Source of the DNA: Brachypterus glaber
Lineage: Eukaryota > Arthropoda > Insecta > Coleoptera > Kateretidae
Length of the DNA stretch: 64,000 nt
Direction: 5' to 3'
Assembly: GCA_958510825.1 (NCBI GenBank)
Contig: CAUEHQ010000003.1
Location: 62,001-126,000 of the forward strand
A program made the position numbers and the translations under genes. The notes under the pieces were generated by a model. The model was not told the DNA's origin. It saw only the letters and a list, made by a program, of their open reading frames with translations, and searched no databases. Shown in pieces: positions 33,110 to 43,990 of the stretch. Position 1 is the stretch's first letter; the number at the start of each line of letters is the position of its first letter.

Positions 33110-33504
33110 TTTTTAACTAATTAAGTACACTGCATACGAAAAAAAAATAAAGTCTAATTACGCTTCTAATGGAAAGTTTTTCCGCGAACAACAAATTAAA
33201 ATTAAAATATTATAGCATTTATAAACCACTTTTTTAGAGAAGTAGGGTTTTATAACAGTTTAAACACATAAAATAGCTTGTTCTTTTTCACAATGTATTA
33301 AAGTACATAAGAAAAAAATAGTAGTCAAAATCACTATTTAAATCGGATATTTTCGAATTTTATTTTATACACACTTGTTAGTTGGGCACTATTTATACTT
33401 TTTTAATACTCTTTGTTTAAATACGGCTAATAATTAGTAAATAAACTAGGTTTATTTCCGGACCCGATACGTTGCTGTCAAAATTCAAAATCAAACTTCT
33501 AATT
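33110..33504 (-). other. 5' UTR of the CR1/Jockey-like LINE
   Basis: An AT-rich leader from the target duplication to the ORF1 ATG at 33106. No TATA box can be claimed; LINE promoters are internal. Confidence 0.5.
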
Positions 33505-34157
33505 AATTAATACGAATAAAGTATATAACTTCAATAAAAATTAAGTTATTACGAATTTATTACATGGTTGTTTTCCGATTTTAAAAAAGGCAAAAAATGA
33601 CCCACCCTAATATCTCGGCAACCAACGATTTTTTTGCAAAACGCCATTAATGGGGTTATATAAACACTAAGTTATGGGGACATGCAAAATTTCAGCAAAA
33701 TCGGAGAGGGGCTAGTTGACGTGGAAATACTCAATTGCGCATTCACCAAAAATATAATTTTGAAGGTATTTGCTGAGGGGGGGAGGCATGCCCCCCCCCG
33801 AAATCCGCCCATGTTCCTACCACGCCTAAATTATTTTTGACAAACTGGTTAAATTGGTTTAACTCCCTCCATTGCAAGCCACACTGCGATTATCTTAAAC
33901 ACAGAAATAAGTAATTTTATAAAAGTTCAACGTTTCATGCCCTTTTTTCCACTTTGCCAATGTAGGCTCTTTAGTTGGCTAACCTGCTTTTACTTTAGCA
34001 ATACCTTTTCTAAAATTCCATTTATTTGTAAGATTTACCGAGAATTTAAAACTTTTAGCTGATCGAATCGGGTTAATTTATTTTGATGTGGTTTACCCCC
34101 ATAATTTTTTTTTTAATATTTAATATTTATTTATTCATTATTTATACATTACAGGTT

Positions 34158-34207
34158 TATAGAGAGCCCCAAATAAGCTTTAAGCTTGTGCTAGGGGCTC
34201 TCTATTA
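34158..34207. repeat. Stem-loop ATAGAGAGCCCC / GGGGCTCTCTAT
   Basis: A 12-bp perfect stem with a 25-nt loop (which itself holds AAGCTTTAAGCTT) in an insertion of about 230 bp present in the right arm only. It may be the 3' hairpin of a small retroelement or a hairpin MITE. Confidence 0.5.
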
Positions 34208-34662
34208 ATTTTGATAAAAAAAACTCTAAATGATTCAGCTGACGTTACTTCGAAACTGGGTCATCAAAACGGTTGTCTTCATGTCTCCGAAATCTTGGGA
34301 ATTTCCATAATCCTTTGTTCTGCATAAACCAAATTTAAATGATTGTTGCCACGGAAAAGGGAAACACAGACCAATGTTTTAACACATTTAAATAAAGCAT
34401 CTAAACATCTTCAATTTGCACCATTAAGTTTAATCATACATAAAAAACTGACACTAATAAAGCACAAAATTTTAACAGGTGTAAAATTTTCCTGAATTCT
34501 AAATCACCAAATTTAAAGCTCGATATCTCAAAAACTGTACATACAATTAAGCTGAAATTTTGGTCAATTACTAAGGACATGAAAGTTAATAAAATATATA
34601 ATTTCCAGCAAATTTAGCCGAAGGCCAAAAACATGGGGTTTTGTGCGGGGTTCTTTCCAAAG

Positions 34663-36012
34663 TCATACCGATACATAAGGGTGGTCCTATAATACCTAAC
34701 AATTTTAGACCAATATCATTAGTCCCAACTTTTTCAAAAAATTTTGAAGTTATTTTGAAAAGATAAATTTTAGAATACTTTGAAGAAAAGGGCGAGTATG
34801 TAGGTGTTACTTTTTGTGACTTACAAAAAAAAAGCTTTTGACTGCGTCCCTCACCTAGAGCTAATAGATAAATTAATATTTTACGGTTTTGAATCTCTTA
34901 GTGTTCAACTCGTGTCCTCTTATCTTAGCAATAGATGTCAATGTACTTTTTAAATGTTAAGGCTCAAATTTTAAAAAGGTAAAGAGTGGCGTCCTCAGGG
35001 CACTGCCCTGAGTCCGCTCTTCTTCCTTATTTTTATTAATGATCTGAAAGTTGCCCTTCCCTTTTGGTAAAATCTTCTATTTGCGAATGACTCGAACATT
35101 ATTTCTAGTAAATTTAACTTGAGATCAACTATTGAGCTTATGGGTGAGGGACTAGCATGTGCAAAAAATTGGTTTTCAACAAATAGGCTTTCGTTAAATA
35201 TTAATAAACTTGTTCATATATTCTTTACTCATCGACCACTATATACTTTAATAACCCTACAAATGTAAAATATCCTTGACCCGGACCTAAATTGGAATTC
35301 TTATGTAAATGCTGTGGCGGGTTCTCTGTCAAAAAGTGTTTTTGTTTTTCGTTCCCTTGTTAGGATGGTCTCTCCTGACGTTTTAAAAACAGCATACCAT
35401 GCATTATTTGAGTCTGGGGTAAGTTATTGCCTTGTAGACTGGGGGAGTGCTTCAGGGTTGGATAGAATCCTCGGGATTCAAAGCCGTTTAATGAGGGTTT
35501 TATGCAATTTGGGTTATAGGGATGATATAAAGCATAAATTTGTTGAACTTAAGATTTTAATTGTACCTTATTTGTTTATTTATGTTACTGCCTGTTATGT
35601 TAAAGAAAATTTTTCTGATTTTGCTCAACAATTAGATATCCATGAGAGAAACACTCGATTCCCTCATAATATTAGATTGCCCATTTTTAGACTTCAGAGC
35701 AGTAAATTTGGCTTTAACTTCTATGGGCCTACTTTTTTAATCATTTGCCATTAAATATGCGCAATCTTCCAACAAGGCCATTTAAAATTAAATTAAAGGA
35801 GTTTTTGATTGGAAAAGCCCTGTACAGTACGAGTGATTTTTTAAATTACAAATTTTGAATATTGATTTGGCTGTACTTTTTGTGCCGTGAAATTTTGTAT
35901 TTTGAGTTTTTATTTAAATTAATCTATTTTAATTATGTTAATATAACATTTATTTATTATTTAATGCAAACTTGACGTGTGAAAACTGTGTATCACAAAA
36001 TAAATTACTTAC
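34663..36012 (+). pseudogene. Jockey-like LINE, 3' half (RT and C-terminus)
   Basis: This resumes directly with K-V-I-P-I-H-K-G-G and R-P-I-S-L-V-P-T-F-S-K, the exact continuation expected after the fragment ending at 23308. Then come degraded RT blocks (G-T-A-L-S-P near 35000; the YADD box is mutated) and the C-terminal domain at 35314-35754 (S-L-V-R, Y-C-L-V-D-W-G-S-A, R-L-M-R-V-L). The 3' end at about 36012 has no poly-A. A 2-3 bp target duplication (TGA) is possible. Confidence 0.75.
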
Positions 36013-37060
36013 TGATTTTATAATTAAAAAAAAAATGCTAGCCCAAGTCGCATGCTCTTAAATTCATTTTGACGGTGAAAATCGATGAAAAAAATTGTTT
36101 AAACAGTGACGCGATTGTTGACCCGTAAAAATATTAATGTGGTGTACTCAGTAGGATCCGGGTAACACGTTGAACATGATTTTATAATTTAAAAAAATGC
36201 TAGCGCTAGTCGCATGCTCTTAAATCCATTTTGACAGTGAAAATCGATGAAAAAAAAAAAATGTTTAAACAGTGACGAGATTGTTGACGCGTAAAAATAT
36301 TAATGTGGTGTACTCGGTAGAATCCAGTTAATACGATGGATATGATTTTATAACTAAAAAAAATGCTAGCCCAAGTTGCATGCACTTAAATCCATTTTGA
36401 CGGTGAAAATTGATGAAAAAAATGTTTAAACAGTGACGCGATTGTTGACCCGTAAAAATATTAATGTGGTGTACTCAGTAGGATCCAGGTAACACGTTGG
36501 ACATGATTTTATAATTTAAAAAAATCCTAACCCAAGTCGCATGCTCTTGAAGCCAATTTAACGCGGAAAATTGATAAAAAAAATGTTTAAACAAACGAGC
36601 ATTCGTTATTCTTTAGAACTATGCACATGACATACTTTCTGAGTCCAAGGAGTACAGAAAAAAAAAAGAATTTCTATTAAAAAAAATGTTCACCCAAAGT
36701 ATGTAAGTAGTTAATTTTTTTTAATCCGAAAAAAATAGAAGGAATTGGTGTCCCCGGAAAACAAGGTATCGGCGTATTCCTTATGATGCCCCGAATCTGC
36801 TGTTAAATTTTTAAGTCGTGAAAAAAATGTTTAAAAAAACTTCCCCTCCATCCGCTGCCCTCCATCCGCTAGATTCAGCATCATGAAAAAATAGAAGAAA
36901 TTCGTGTCCCCGGAAAACAAGGTATTTTTGCGAATTCCTTATGATGCCCCGAATCTGCTGTTAAATTTTTAGGTCGTAAAAAAATGGTTAAAAAACTTCC
37001 CCTCCATTCGCCCTCCATCCTCCATCATTGCATTTTTAGAAATATATTTATAGGAACTTT
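36013..37060. mobile_element. Right part of nested element with 165-bp repeats
   Basis: About 3.5 forward units of the 165-bp repeat (starts near 36014, 36179, 36342 and 36503) continue the unit interrupted at 21936. Next comes the arm matching 21104-21430 in reverse, then a second partial copy of the arm (36735-36890 and 36892-37030 are direct repeats sharing GATGCCCCGAATCTGCTG). No transposase is present. Confidence 0.75.
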
Positions 37061-37124
37061 TTGTCATACTTTCTGATGTAGAATCACCCCCCGAGTTTTT
37101 TGCTCATCATTTCCGGACACCCTG

Positions 37125-37392
37125 TATTGTCTATTACACTGGTCTACAAAAAAAAAATAAAAATTCTTCAACAAGGACTAAAGCTATTTCTACTTTGTAG
37201 ATTTCGAGTACATACCGGGTTTTTATTGTCAAAATACGGTATTTTGACTATAAAAACCAGGATTTACTCGAAATCTACGTGGTAGAAAAATTTTTAAATT
37301 GAAAATTCGGTTTCAGCATACAAAAATACATAAGACATGATAGGTTTAGTCCTTGGAGAATTTATTTTATTTTTTTTTATAGACCAGTAAGT
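37125..37392. mobile_element. Small TIR element with inner hairpin
   Basis: The ends ACTGGTCTACAAAAAAA (37139) and TTTTTTTTATAGACCAGT (to 37388) are inverted. Inside, GTAGATTTCGAGTA at 37198 and TACTCGAAATCTAC at 37266 form a second stem. About 250 bp, non-coding, MITE-like. Just outside it lies ACACCCTGTATTG (37127-37139). Confidence 0.75.
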
Positions 37393-37489
37393 ACCAAATA
37401 AGGGTTAATTATCTTTAATCAAACCACACTTTTGAACAGCCATTGGGTATAAAGAACTTTCACTTTCGGGTTTAGACCGTGTTAATGGA

Positions 37490-37535
37490 TTTTCACTTTC
37501 CGACGTTTCGTCTCTTACTACTAGAGACATCTTCA
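37490..37535 (-). ncRNA. Hammerhead-like motif, PLE copy 1
   Basis: The minus strand reads CTGAAGA, then a helix GTCTCT...AGAGAC with a 7-nt loop, then GAAAC and GTC. CUGANGA, helix II and GAAA are the core of hammerhead ribozymes, which are known from Penelope-like repeats. One extra base before helix II and short outer stems make self-cleavage uncertain. Confidence 0.45.
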
Positions 37536-37579
37536 GGGATTAATCTGAAACTAAGTTTCGAATCAACTTGTGTCACTAT

Positions 37580-37963
37580 TTATGACGACTTGTGGTTATT
37601 CACCCGTGACGAGGTTTTTCCTATCAAAGACTTCCATATTGCAGGTAAGTGGTAACCAGTGTCCCGATTGATATTGTTAGGATGCTTGATGATTTCTATC
37701 GATTCCCGTATCTTCCTTGGCATTTTTCTGTTTTCTGTTAATATTTGTTTTGTTTCAGACAAATTGATTTTATGACCTGTTTCATGTACATGTTCGGCTA
37801 CTGCCGATAAGGAAATTTGTTTCTTTCTTATATTGCGCTCATGCTCTTGAAGTCTTGTAGAAATTTTTCTCTTAGTTTCACCTATGTAAACCGTACCACA
37901 GGAGCAGGGTATTTTATATACGCCTTCTGAACTCAGGGGTATTTTGTCTTTTGTTGAAGTCAA
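37580..37963 (-). CDS. GIY-YIG endonuclease domain, PLE copy 1
   Basis: An open frame of 127 codons. The GIY-YIG core reads G-V-Y-K-I-P-C-S-C-G-T-V-Y-I-G-E-T-K-R-K, with R-L-Q-E-H-E following, the conserved Arg/His helix. In Penelope-like elements this C-terminal nuclease nicks the target for retrotransposition. Here RT is absent, and the start methionine lies inside the original protein. It differs from copy 2 by only a few residues (E for K after Y-I-G; K for N near the end). Confidence 0.8.
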   Translation of the reverse strand: MTSTKDKIPLSSEGVYKIPCSCGTVYIGETKRKISTRLQEHERNIRKKQISLSAVAEHVHETGHKINLSETKQILTENRKMPRKIRESIEIIKHPNNINRDTGYHLPAIWKSLIGKTSSRVNNHKSS

Positions 37964-37998
37964 ACATTGACCTAATTAACCTAATTAACCTAACACTG

Positions 37999-38729
37999 AC
38001 AGATACCTAAACGCATTTTCACATCACCATCCCTCTCAAAAACGCTCGGTAGTTAATTCACTTGTTCATAGGGCTTTCATGATTTCAGACAAGAATTCCC
38101 TAGACACAGAACTCCTTAAACTAACCAAAGCCTTGACCATGAACGGTTATACCAAAAAAGACATTAATAAGACCATATACAAATACAGAAATCCCAGACC
38201 CAAACAACAGGACAATAGTGACAATGACAGACAGACACAAGTTATACTTCCCTATGTAAGCGGTATCACGGATAAAATAGGTAAACTTTTGAAGAAGTCA
38301 AATATTAAGCCTATATTTCGGTCCAACCAAAAATTAGGTAAATGTTTGACTTCAACAAAAGACAAAATACCCCTGAGTTCAGAAGGCGTATATAAAATAC
38401 CCTGCTCCTGTGGTACGGTTTACATAGGTAAAACTAAGAGAAAAATTTCTACAAGACTTCAAGAGCATGAGCGCAATATAAGAAAGAAACAAATTTCCTT
38501 ATCGGCAGTAGCCGAACATGTACATGAAACAGGTCATAAAATTAATTTGTCTGAAACAAAACAAATATTAACAGAAAACAGAAAAATGCCAAGGAAGATA
38601 CGGGAATCGATAGAAATCATCAAGCATCCTAACAATATCAATCGGGACACTGGTTACCACTTACCTGCAATATGGAAGTCTTTGATAGGAAAAACCTCGT
38701 CACGGGTGAATAACCACAACTCGTCATAA
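37999..38729 (+). CDS. Penelope-like ORF, RT tail and GIY-YIG
   Basis: The frame is open from about 37990. It starts with the RT C-terminal part (R-Y-L-N-A-F-S-H-H-H-P, then K-R-S-V-V-N-S-L-V-H-R-A; the first ATG is at 38079). A linker with L-T-K-A-L-T-M-N-G-Y follows, then the GIY-YIG domain (G-V-Y-K-I-P-C-S-C-G-T-V-Y-I-G-K-T). The Cys pair in the loop and H-x-x-x-x-G-H (H-V-H-E-T-G-H) match the PLE variant of this nuclease. It is intact to its stop but lacks the RT catalytic part, so it is non-autonomous. Confidence 0.85.
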
Positions 38730-38769
38730 ATAGTGACACAAGTTGATTCGAAACTTAGTTTCAGATTAA

Positions 38770-38815
38770 TCCCTGAAGATGTCTCTAGTAGTAAGAGACG
38801 AAACGTCGGAAAGTG
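38770..38815 (+). ncRNA. Hammerhead-like motif, PLE copy 2
   Basis: The same sequence as in copy 1, on the plus strand, directly 3' of the GIY-YIG ORF. Its position in the element's terminal repeat fits the known place of ribozymes in this retroelement class. Confidence 0.45.
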
Positions 38816-38905
38816 AAAATCCATTAACACGGTCTAAACCCGAAAGTGAAAGTTCTTTATATCTTAATGGCCGTGAAAGCTTAAAATCTAAAATAGCCAT
38901 TGGGT

Positions 38906-39146
38906 AACTATGATCCAACTATTTTTCTCTGTTTTTTGAATTTTCACGTTTCTAAATTTAACTGGAGTTTGGTAACAGACAGAATTATTCTTATTAAATT
39001 TTAAGAGGGAGACTTCACAGGGTAAATTTTCTTCTGCAATTTAAATGGGGTGGGTTTCTTCGCAAATGTATTCTTCTGGTGTTATTTCTTTACATTGTTC
39101 GTTAAACATCATGTAGTAGTTTTCTTTCAATGTAATAATTTATAAT
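38906..39146. other. Spacer, no gene seen
   Basis: AT-rich sequence between the Penelope-like copy and the large palindrome. No match noticed elsewhere in the window. Confidence 0.4.
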
Positions 39147-42100
39147 AATGGCTCGCCAAAAACGACCAGTCGGTTTGCTCATAGTCTCCGTTTTTTTTTT
39201 TTTTTAATTTGGCACCGATATAGAGGCACTTTTGAACGAAAGATATTTCCTTCAGAACCTAAAAAATATATAGGGTCGGAGTTACGCTAGTCTTTGTCCC
39301 TAAAAACATGGCAATTTTGCGAAAAACCTTCCCCTTTAAATTAAATTAACTAATAAACTATTCGAGGTATCAAATTGTTTTTGGTCTTTTTTTTAAGAAA
39401 AAACATCAAGCGTTCTATTGGTCTACATAAAACCTTTTGTTTTAATTTGTTATTTTTCCAAGGCTCCTCGAAATAGAGTACAAAATTGACTTCAATATTT
39501 TTTTTCCTAACATGTGACTATTTTTAAAAAAAAGAAGGTATATTTTTGAAATGTACTTGAACAACAGTATTTCGAAAAAAAATATGAATTTATTTTATGA
39601 CCTACTTCTATGCGAAACATAACCTTGAAAATTAAAATTTTTTAAATTGGCTTTATTGAGGCTCAAAAAAGTCGATGTTTATAACTTTCGATTCGTTTAA
39701 GTTTTTGCAAAAAAGGTACTCTATACTTTTTACTTAATTGCTATATAAATTTGGTGATCTGATTTTTTTTTTTTTCGTCAGATACAACCTCATATATGAA
39801 CGACAAATACGTATTTTTCAATAATTTTTTCAGAACTTAAGCAAACTTTTTTTAAATATTATTATTTGTTTAAAGTCACAATGTCCCTTGAAAACTCTAA
39901 CTTTGTTATATAACTCTAAGACATTTCATGGCACACTCGAAAAATATTGTATTTTTTAGATACTTTCATAATGCCTTATTAGGGGTTTGGTAGTATTAGT
40001 TTTAGGAACATTAGTTTATGTGTAGGCCAAAAATTTCCCATTAGGCAATACTAGGCGGCCTGGGTAGGCAAATTTTAAAAAATATAAAAAAAAACTGAAA
40101 GGTGCCATGAGTATGAATGCAGTGTGGATTATACCTGATCTTTATTTTGGTCATTAACTTTTTTAGTTTGCGCATGAGTGTTTTGACGAGTGTTTTTTTG
40201 TATTTTTAGCTAAAAGCCGACCGAACCCTACCACTAAATGGGTCCTTCCACGTGATTTGTTCAGTTTTATCTATCCCGGGACCGCAATTTTCCTATTTTT
40301 AAGCCGTTTTAGGGCCTCTTTATCATATATCGGGCATATAAAATATTGTCTGTTACAACTTAGAGCCATTATATTTACCTTCAAGTAAATTAACCTGCTT
40401 GGTAGAGTATCTGGGTTGCACAGCGTTTATTCTAGCGGTAATGTTAATAATAGCACGATTTTTTTTCTAATTTGTTCTATACATCCAAAAGAGTCTGTAA
40501 CTCGATTTTTTTTTCATTCTGTGCAGGGCGGAATCCATCTTTTTTTTTTAATTAAAAAAAATAAATATTTTTTCGTGTTTCCGTTTTAGTTTTTTTTAAT
40601 ATTTTCTCGGCTCCTATGGGTCCAATCGTGACGATTTGAAAAGTATTATGTTCGTTATACATGCCCCTTAAAAACAGTCAAAAATGCAAACCGTTGCTTT
40701 TGGTACTTTTTTGTATTTTTTTTTGTAATTTTGTCCAGAATGTATATTTTTAAGCGAAAATTTGTTAAAGTGTACTTCCAATAGTTATAAATGAACCAAA
40801 TTTTGGTTTTAAAATATTGCTTAAATCGGTCCATGTGCTTAATTATATAAAAACATGATTTGCTCGCCATTTTTGGGCAAAGTATCGTACGCCCACCTTT
40901 TTTTTTTAATTGTACGTTTTTATATGTACTTTAACGTGATGTAAAAAACAAAATTTTAAATTAAAAAATTCTATATTTTTTTATTTTATTTTTATTTTAT
41001 ATTTTCCATTTTTATATCAAAAAATACTTTTTTTGAATATTTCTTATTGGAATATACTTTATTATGTAAAAATACACAAAAAAATGTATGTAGTGTAACA
41101 TTTCAAGTTTAACCGTTTTTTAAGATAAATGCATTAAAAAGGAAATTTTTACGCATCAGTAACCAAAAATAAAAAATTAAAAAATATATAAAGTCAAAAA
41201 CAAATATTTTAATACTGGGTGGTGATTTAACATTAAACCCTAAGAAAAAAAGTTCTATACACCTTGGTCGAAAAAATATTCCTAAGGGAGCTACGTCATT
41301 CTTAAAATACACCATACTTTTAAAAATAGGACATATTTAGAAGGACATAACTTCCTTAGGCATTATTTTTGGACCAAGGTGTATGGAACTTTTTTGCTCC
41401 GTTTTTAATGTTAAATCACCACCCGGTATTAAAATCTTTGTTTTTGACTTTATAATTTTTTTTTTATTTTTATTTTTGGTTCTTGATGCGTAAAAATTTA
41501 CTTTTTAATGCATTTATCTTCAAAACGTTTAAACCTGCAATGCACTACATACAGTTTTTAGTGTATTTTTACATAAAAAAGTATATTCCAATAAGAAATA
41601 TTCAAAAAAAGTATTTTTTGATATAAAAAGGAACATATAAAATAAAATTAAAAAATATATATATAATTTTTTAATTAAAATTTTTGTTTTTTTACACCAC
41701 GTTAAAGTGCATATAAAAACGTATAATTAAAAAAAAAAAGTTGTGTGTACGATACTTTGCCCAAACATGGCGAGCAAATAATTTTTTTTATATAATTAAG
41801 CACATGGACCGATTTAAGCAATATTTTGAAACCAAATTTGGTTCACTTATTTATAACTATTGGAAGTACATTTTAACAAATTTTCGCTTAAATATATACA
41901 TTCTGGACAAAAAAAAAAATACAAACAAGTAACAAAAGCAACTGTTTTGATTTTTTTTGAGGTTATGAAATTGTTCCAGAAAAAAAATGATAGTTTTAAA
42001 GGGATGTGTATAACGAACATAATGCTTTTAGACCCATAGGAGCCGACAAAATATAAAAAAACTAAAACGGGAACACGCCCTGCACATAATGGAAAAAATC

Positions 42101-43292
42101 GAGTTACAGACTCTTTTGGATGTCTAAAACAAATTAGAAAAACAAATCGCGCTATTACCAGATTTTTCCTTATTCATAAAAATTTCTGGTTATATGACTA
42201 TGACTACTATACTACCGTGGGTAGCCAAAACAGTGGATGTGGATGGTAAAAATACAAAAAAAAATTCCAGCAGCACTCATGCGCAAACTGAAAAGTTGAT
42301 GACGAAAATAAAGATCAGGTATAATCCACACTGCACTCATACTCATGGTAACTTTCAGTTTTTTTTTATATTTTTTAAAATGTGCCTGCCCAGGCAATTG
42401 CCTAGTATTGCCTAATGGGAAATTTGGGCCTACACATAAACTAATGTTCCTAAAACTAACACTACCCAACCCCAAAGGAGGCATTATCAAAGTTTCTAGA
42501 AAATATAATATTTATCGAGTGTGTCTTGAAATGTCTTAGAGTTATATAACAAAGTTAGAGTTTTCAAAGGACCTTGTGACTTTAAACACAATTAGAAGTC
42601 ATAAATATTTAAAAAAAAGTAGGCTTAAGTTCTGAAAAACTTGAAAAATACGTATTTGTCGTTCATATATAAGGTTGTATCTGGAGAAAAAAAAAATAAC
42701 ACATCACCAAATTTATATAGCAATAAAGTAGAAAGTATAGGGAACCTTTTTTGCAAAAAATGAAAAAAATCGAAAGATATAAACATCGACTTTTCAAAAA
42801 AATTGAATTTTCAAGGTAATGTTTCGCATAGAAGTAGGTCATGAAATAAATTCATATTTTTTTTTTGAAATAGTGTTGTTCAAGGACATTTCAAAAATAT
42901 ACTTTCTATTTTTAAAAATAGTCACGTCAGGAAAAAAAATTGAAAAGTCCATTTTTTGAAATATTATACTCTATTTCGAGGAGCTTAGGAAAAATAACAA
43001 ATTAGAAAAAAAAAGAAGGTTATATGTAGACCAATAGAAAGCTTGATGCTTTTTCTTTAAAGAAAGACCAAAAACAATTTGATATCTCAAATAGTTTATT
43101 AGTTATTATAATTTAAAGGGGACAAAGTTTTTCGCAAAATTGCCATGTTTTTACGGACAAAAACTGGCGTAACACCGACCCTATATTTTTTTTTTAGGTT
43201 CTAAAGGAAGATTTTTTGTACAAAAATGCCTCTATATCGGTCCAAATTTAAAAAAAAGGGACTGTGAGCAAACCGACTGGTCGTTTTTGGCT
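39147..43292. repeat. 4.1-kb palindrome (foldback element)
   Basis: Arms 39147 to about 41320 and about 41330 to 43292 are inverted copies over nearly their full length. Matched marks: CGACCAGTCGGTTTGCTCA (39160 and 43270), GGACCGATTTAAGCA-type (40830 and 41810), GGTGGTGATTTAACATTAAA (41220 and 41420). The outermost repeat starts CCAAAAACGACCAGTCGG. Spacer at the centre is only tens of bases. No frame is conserved between arms and no domain is recognised. Divergence by indels shows it is not an assembly mirror artefact. Confidence 0.85.
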
Positions 43293-43461
43293 GGACTGAG
43301 CCTAATAATTTAAAATAACATTTTATCTTATATATGATTTATAACAGTAACAAAATTTGACAGAACCAAATCGTACATCTGTTTTGAACAGATTTGTCAA
43401 AAATGAAAGATCAAGTAACACTATGTAACAAAAAAAGTAATTAGTTTAAACGCGAATAAAG
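43293..43461. repeat. Left flank repeat of the TAGGGTCACTTC element
   Basis: From about 43385 it matches the reverse complement of 7677-7745, including GTTTAAACGCGAATAAAG. It ends with the target duplication GAATAAAG (43454-43461). Confidence 0.75.
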
Positions 43462-43990
43462 TAGGGTCACTTCATCTGTACTTGGTCTGTTTTTGCTCTG
43501 GTTTTCGTTTTTTTCTTCCTTTCGGTTAGCGCCACACAACAAATGAAAATCGAAAATTTCCCCTCTTTCCCCTTAAGCTTAGAGATACGAGATTTGGAAT
43601 TTCATTTTATAAGGTTCCGGTGCCGGAGCTTAAAAAAATATATGTAGAAGCCTTCATTAACTCAAGACGGCAACCCTATTACATTGATTTGACAATGTAA
43701 ATTTTTTGATTTAGGCAGGTGTCAGTAGAATAGAATTTTATAAAGAATGTTTTATAAGTAAGATTTAAAACCCTAATTCCCATTAAAAATCTAAAAAATA
43801 TACTTACCTATTAAATAAAATACTAAGGTAAGAAAATTATGTATTATCTTAGCAATAATATAAGAGGATTTAAAAGCATTTTTTGAACTGAAGTATAGTC
43901 ACTCCATATAGCACCAGCTCACATCACCTCACAAACGTGTAACTACTGACTTTCTTCAATTAACCTTCCAATAAGCTTAAGCCATTTTAC

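Larger units (their letters stand above)
28627..33504 (-). mobile_element. CR1/Jockey-like LINE, nearly full length
   Basis: A 4,878-bp minus-strand element flanked by AATTAATACGAATA at 28613-28626 and 33505-33518, a perfect 14-bp target duplication. Its 3' end has ATGTT repeats (ACATA on the plus strand, 28627-28643). ORF1 encodes a PHD-like finger; ORF2 encodes endonuclease, RT and C-terminal domain. A few frameshifts and a TA microsatellite inside RT break ORF2, so it is probably inactive but recent. Confidence 0.85.
23309..34650. mobile_element. Giant foldback element, nested and expanded
   Basis: The ends are inverted: CGCACAAAACCCC (from 23314) and GGGGTTTTGTGCG (to 34647). They are flanked by TTCTTTAAAAAG (23297-23308) and TTCTTTCCAAAG (34651-34662), a probable 12-bp target duplication. 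Outer arms are 23309-24100 and 33830-34650; inner arms are the palindromes at 24640-28626 and 33505-33775. Without the LINE (4.9 kb) and the tandem duplication (1.9 kb), the element would be about 4.5 kb and almost fully self-complementary. It has no coding capacity of its own. Confidence 0.8.
37405..37970 (-). mobile_element. Penelope-like element 3' end, inverted copy
   Basis: A 5'-truncated minus-strand copy holding only the GIY-YIG region and 3' flank. It is nearly identical to the reverse complement of 38340-38870. It meets the plus-strand copy head to head at about 37970-37995, where three CCTAATTAA-like units lie. Confidence 0.85.
37985..38905 (+). mobile_element. Penelope-like element 3' end, forward copy
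   Basis: A longer 5'-truncated copy on the plus strand: the end of the RT domain, linker, GIY-YIG domain and 3' repeat with hammerhead-like motif. The 3' flank to about 38870 mirrors the minus-strand copy. Confidence 0.85.

Noticed and set aside
37968..37995. Telomeric repeat (TTAGG)n
   Set aside because: The unit is CCTAATTAA, not CCTAA, and only three copies are present.
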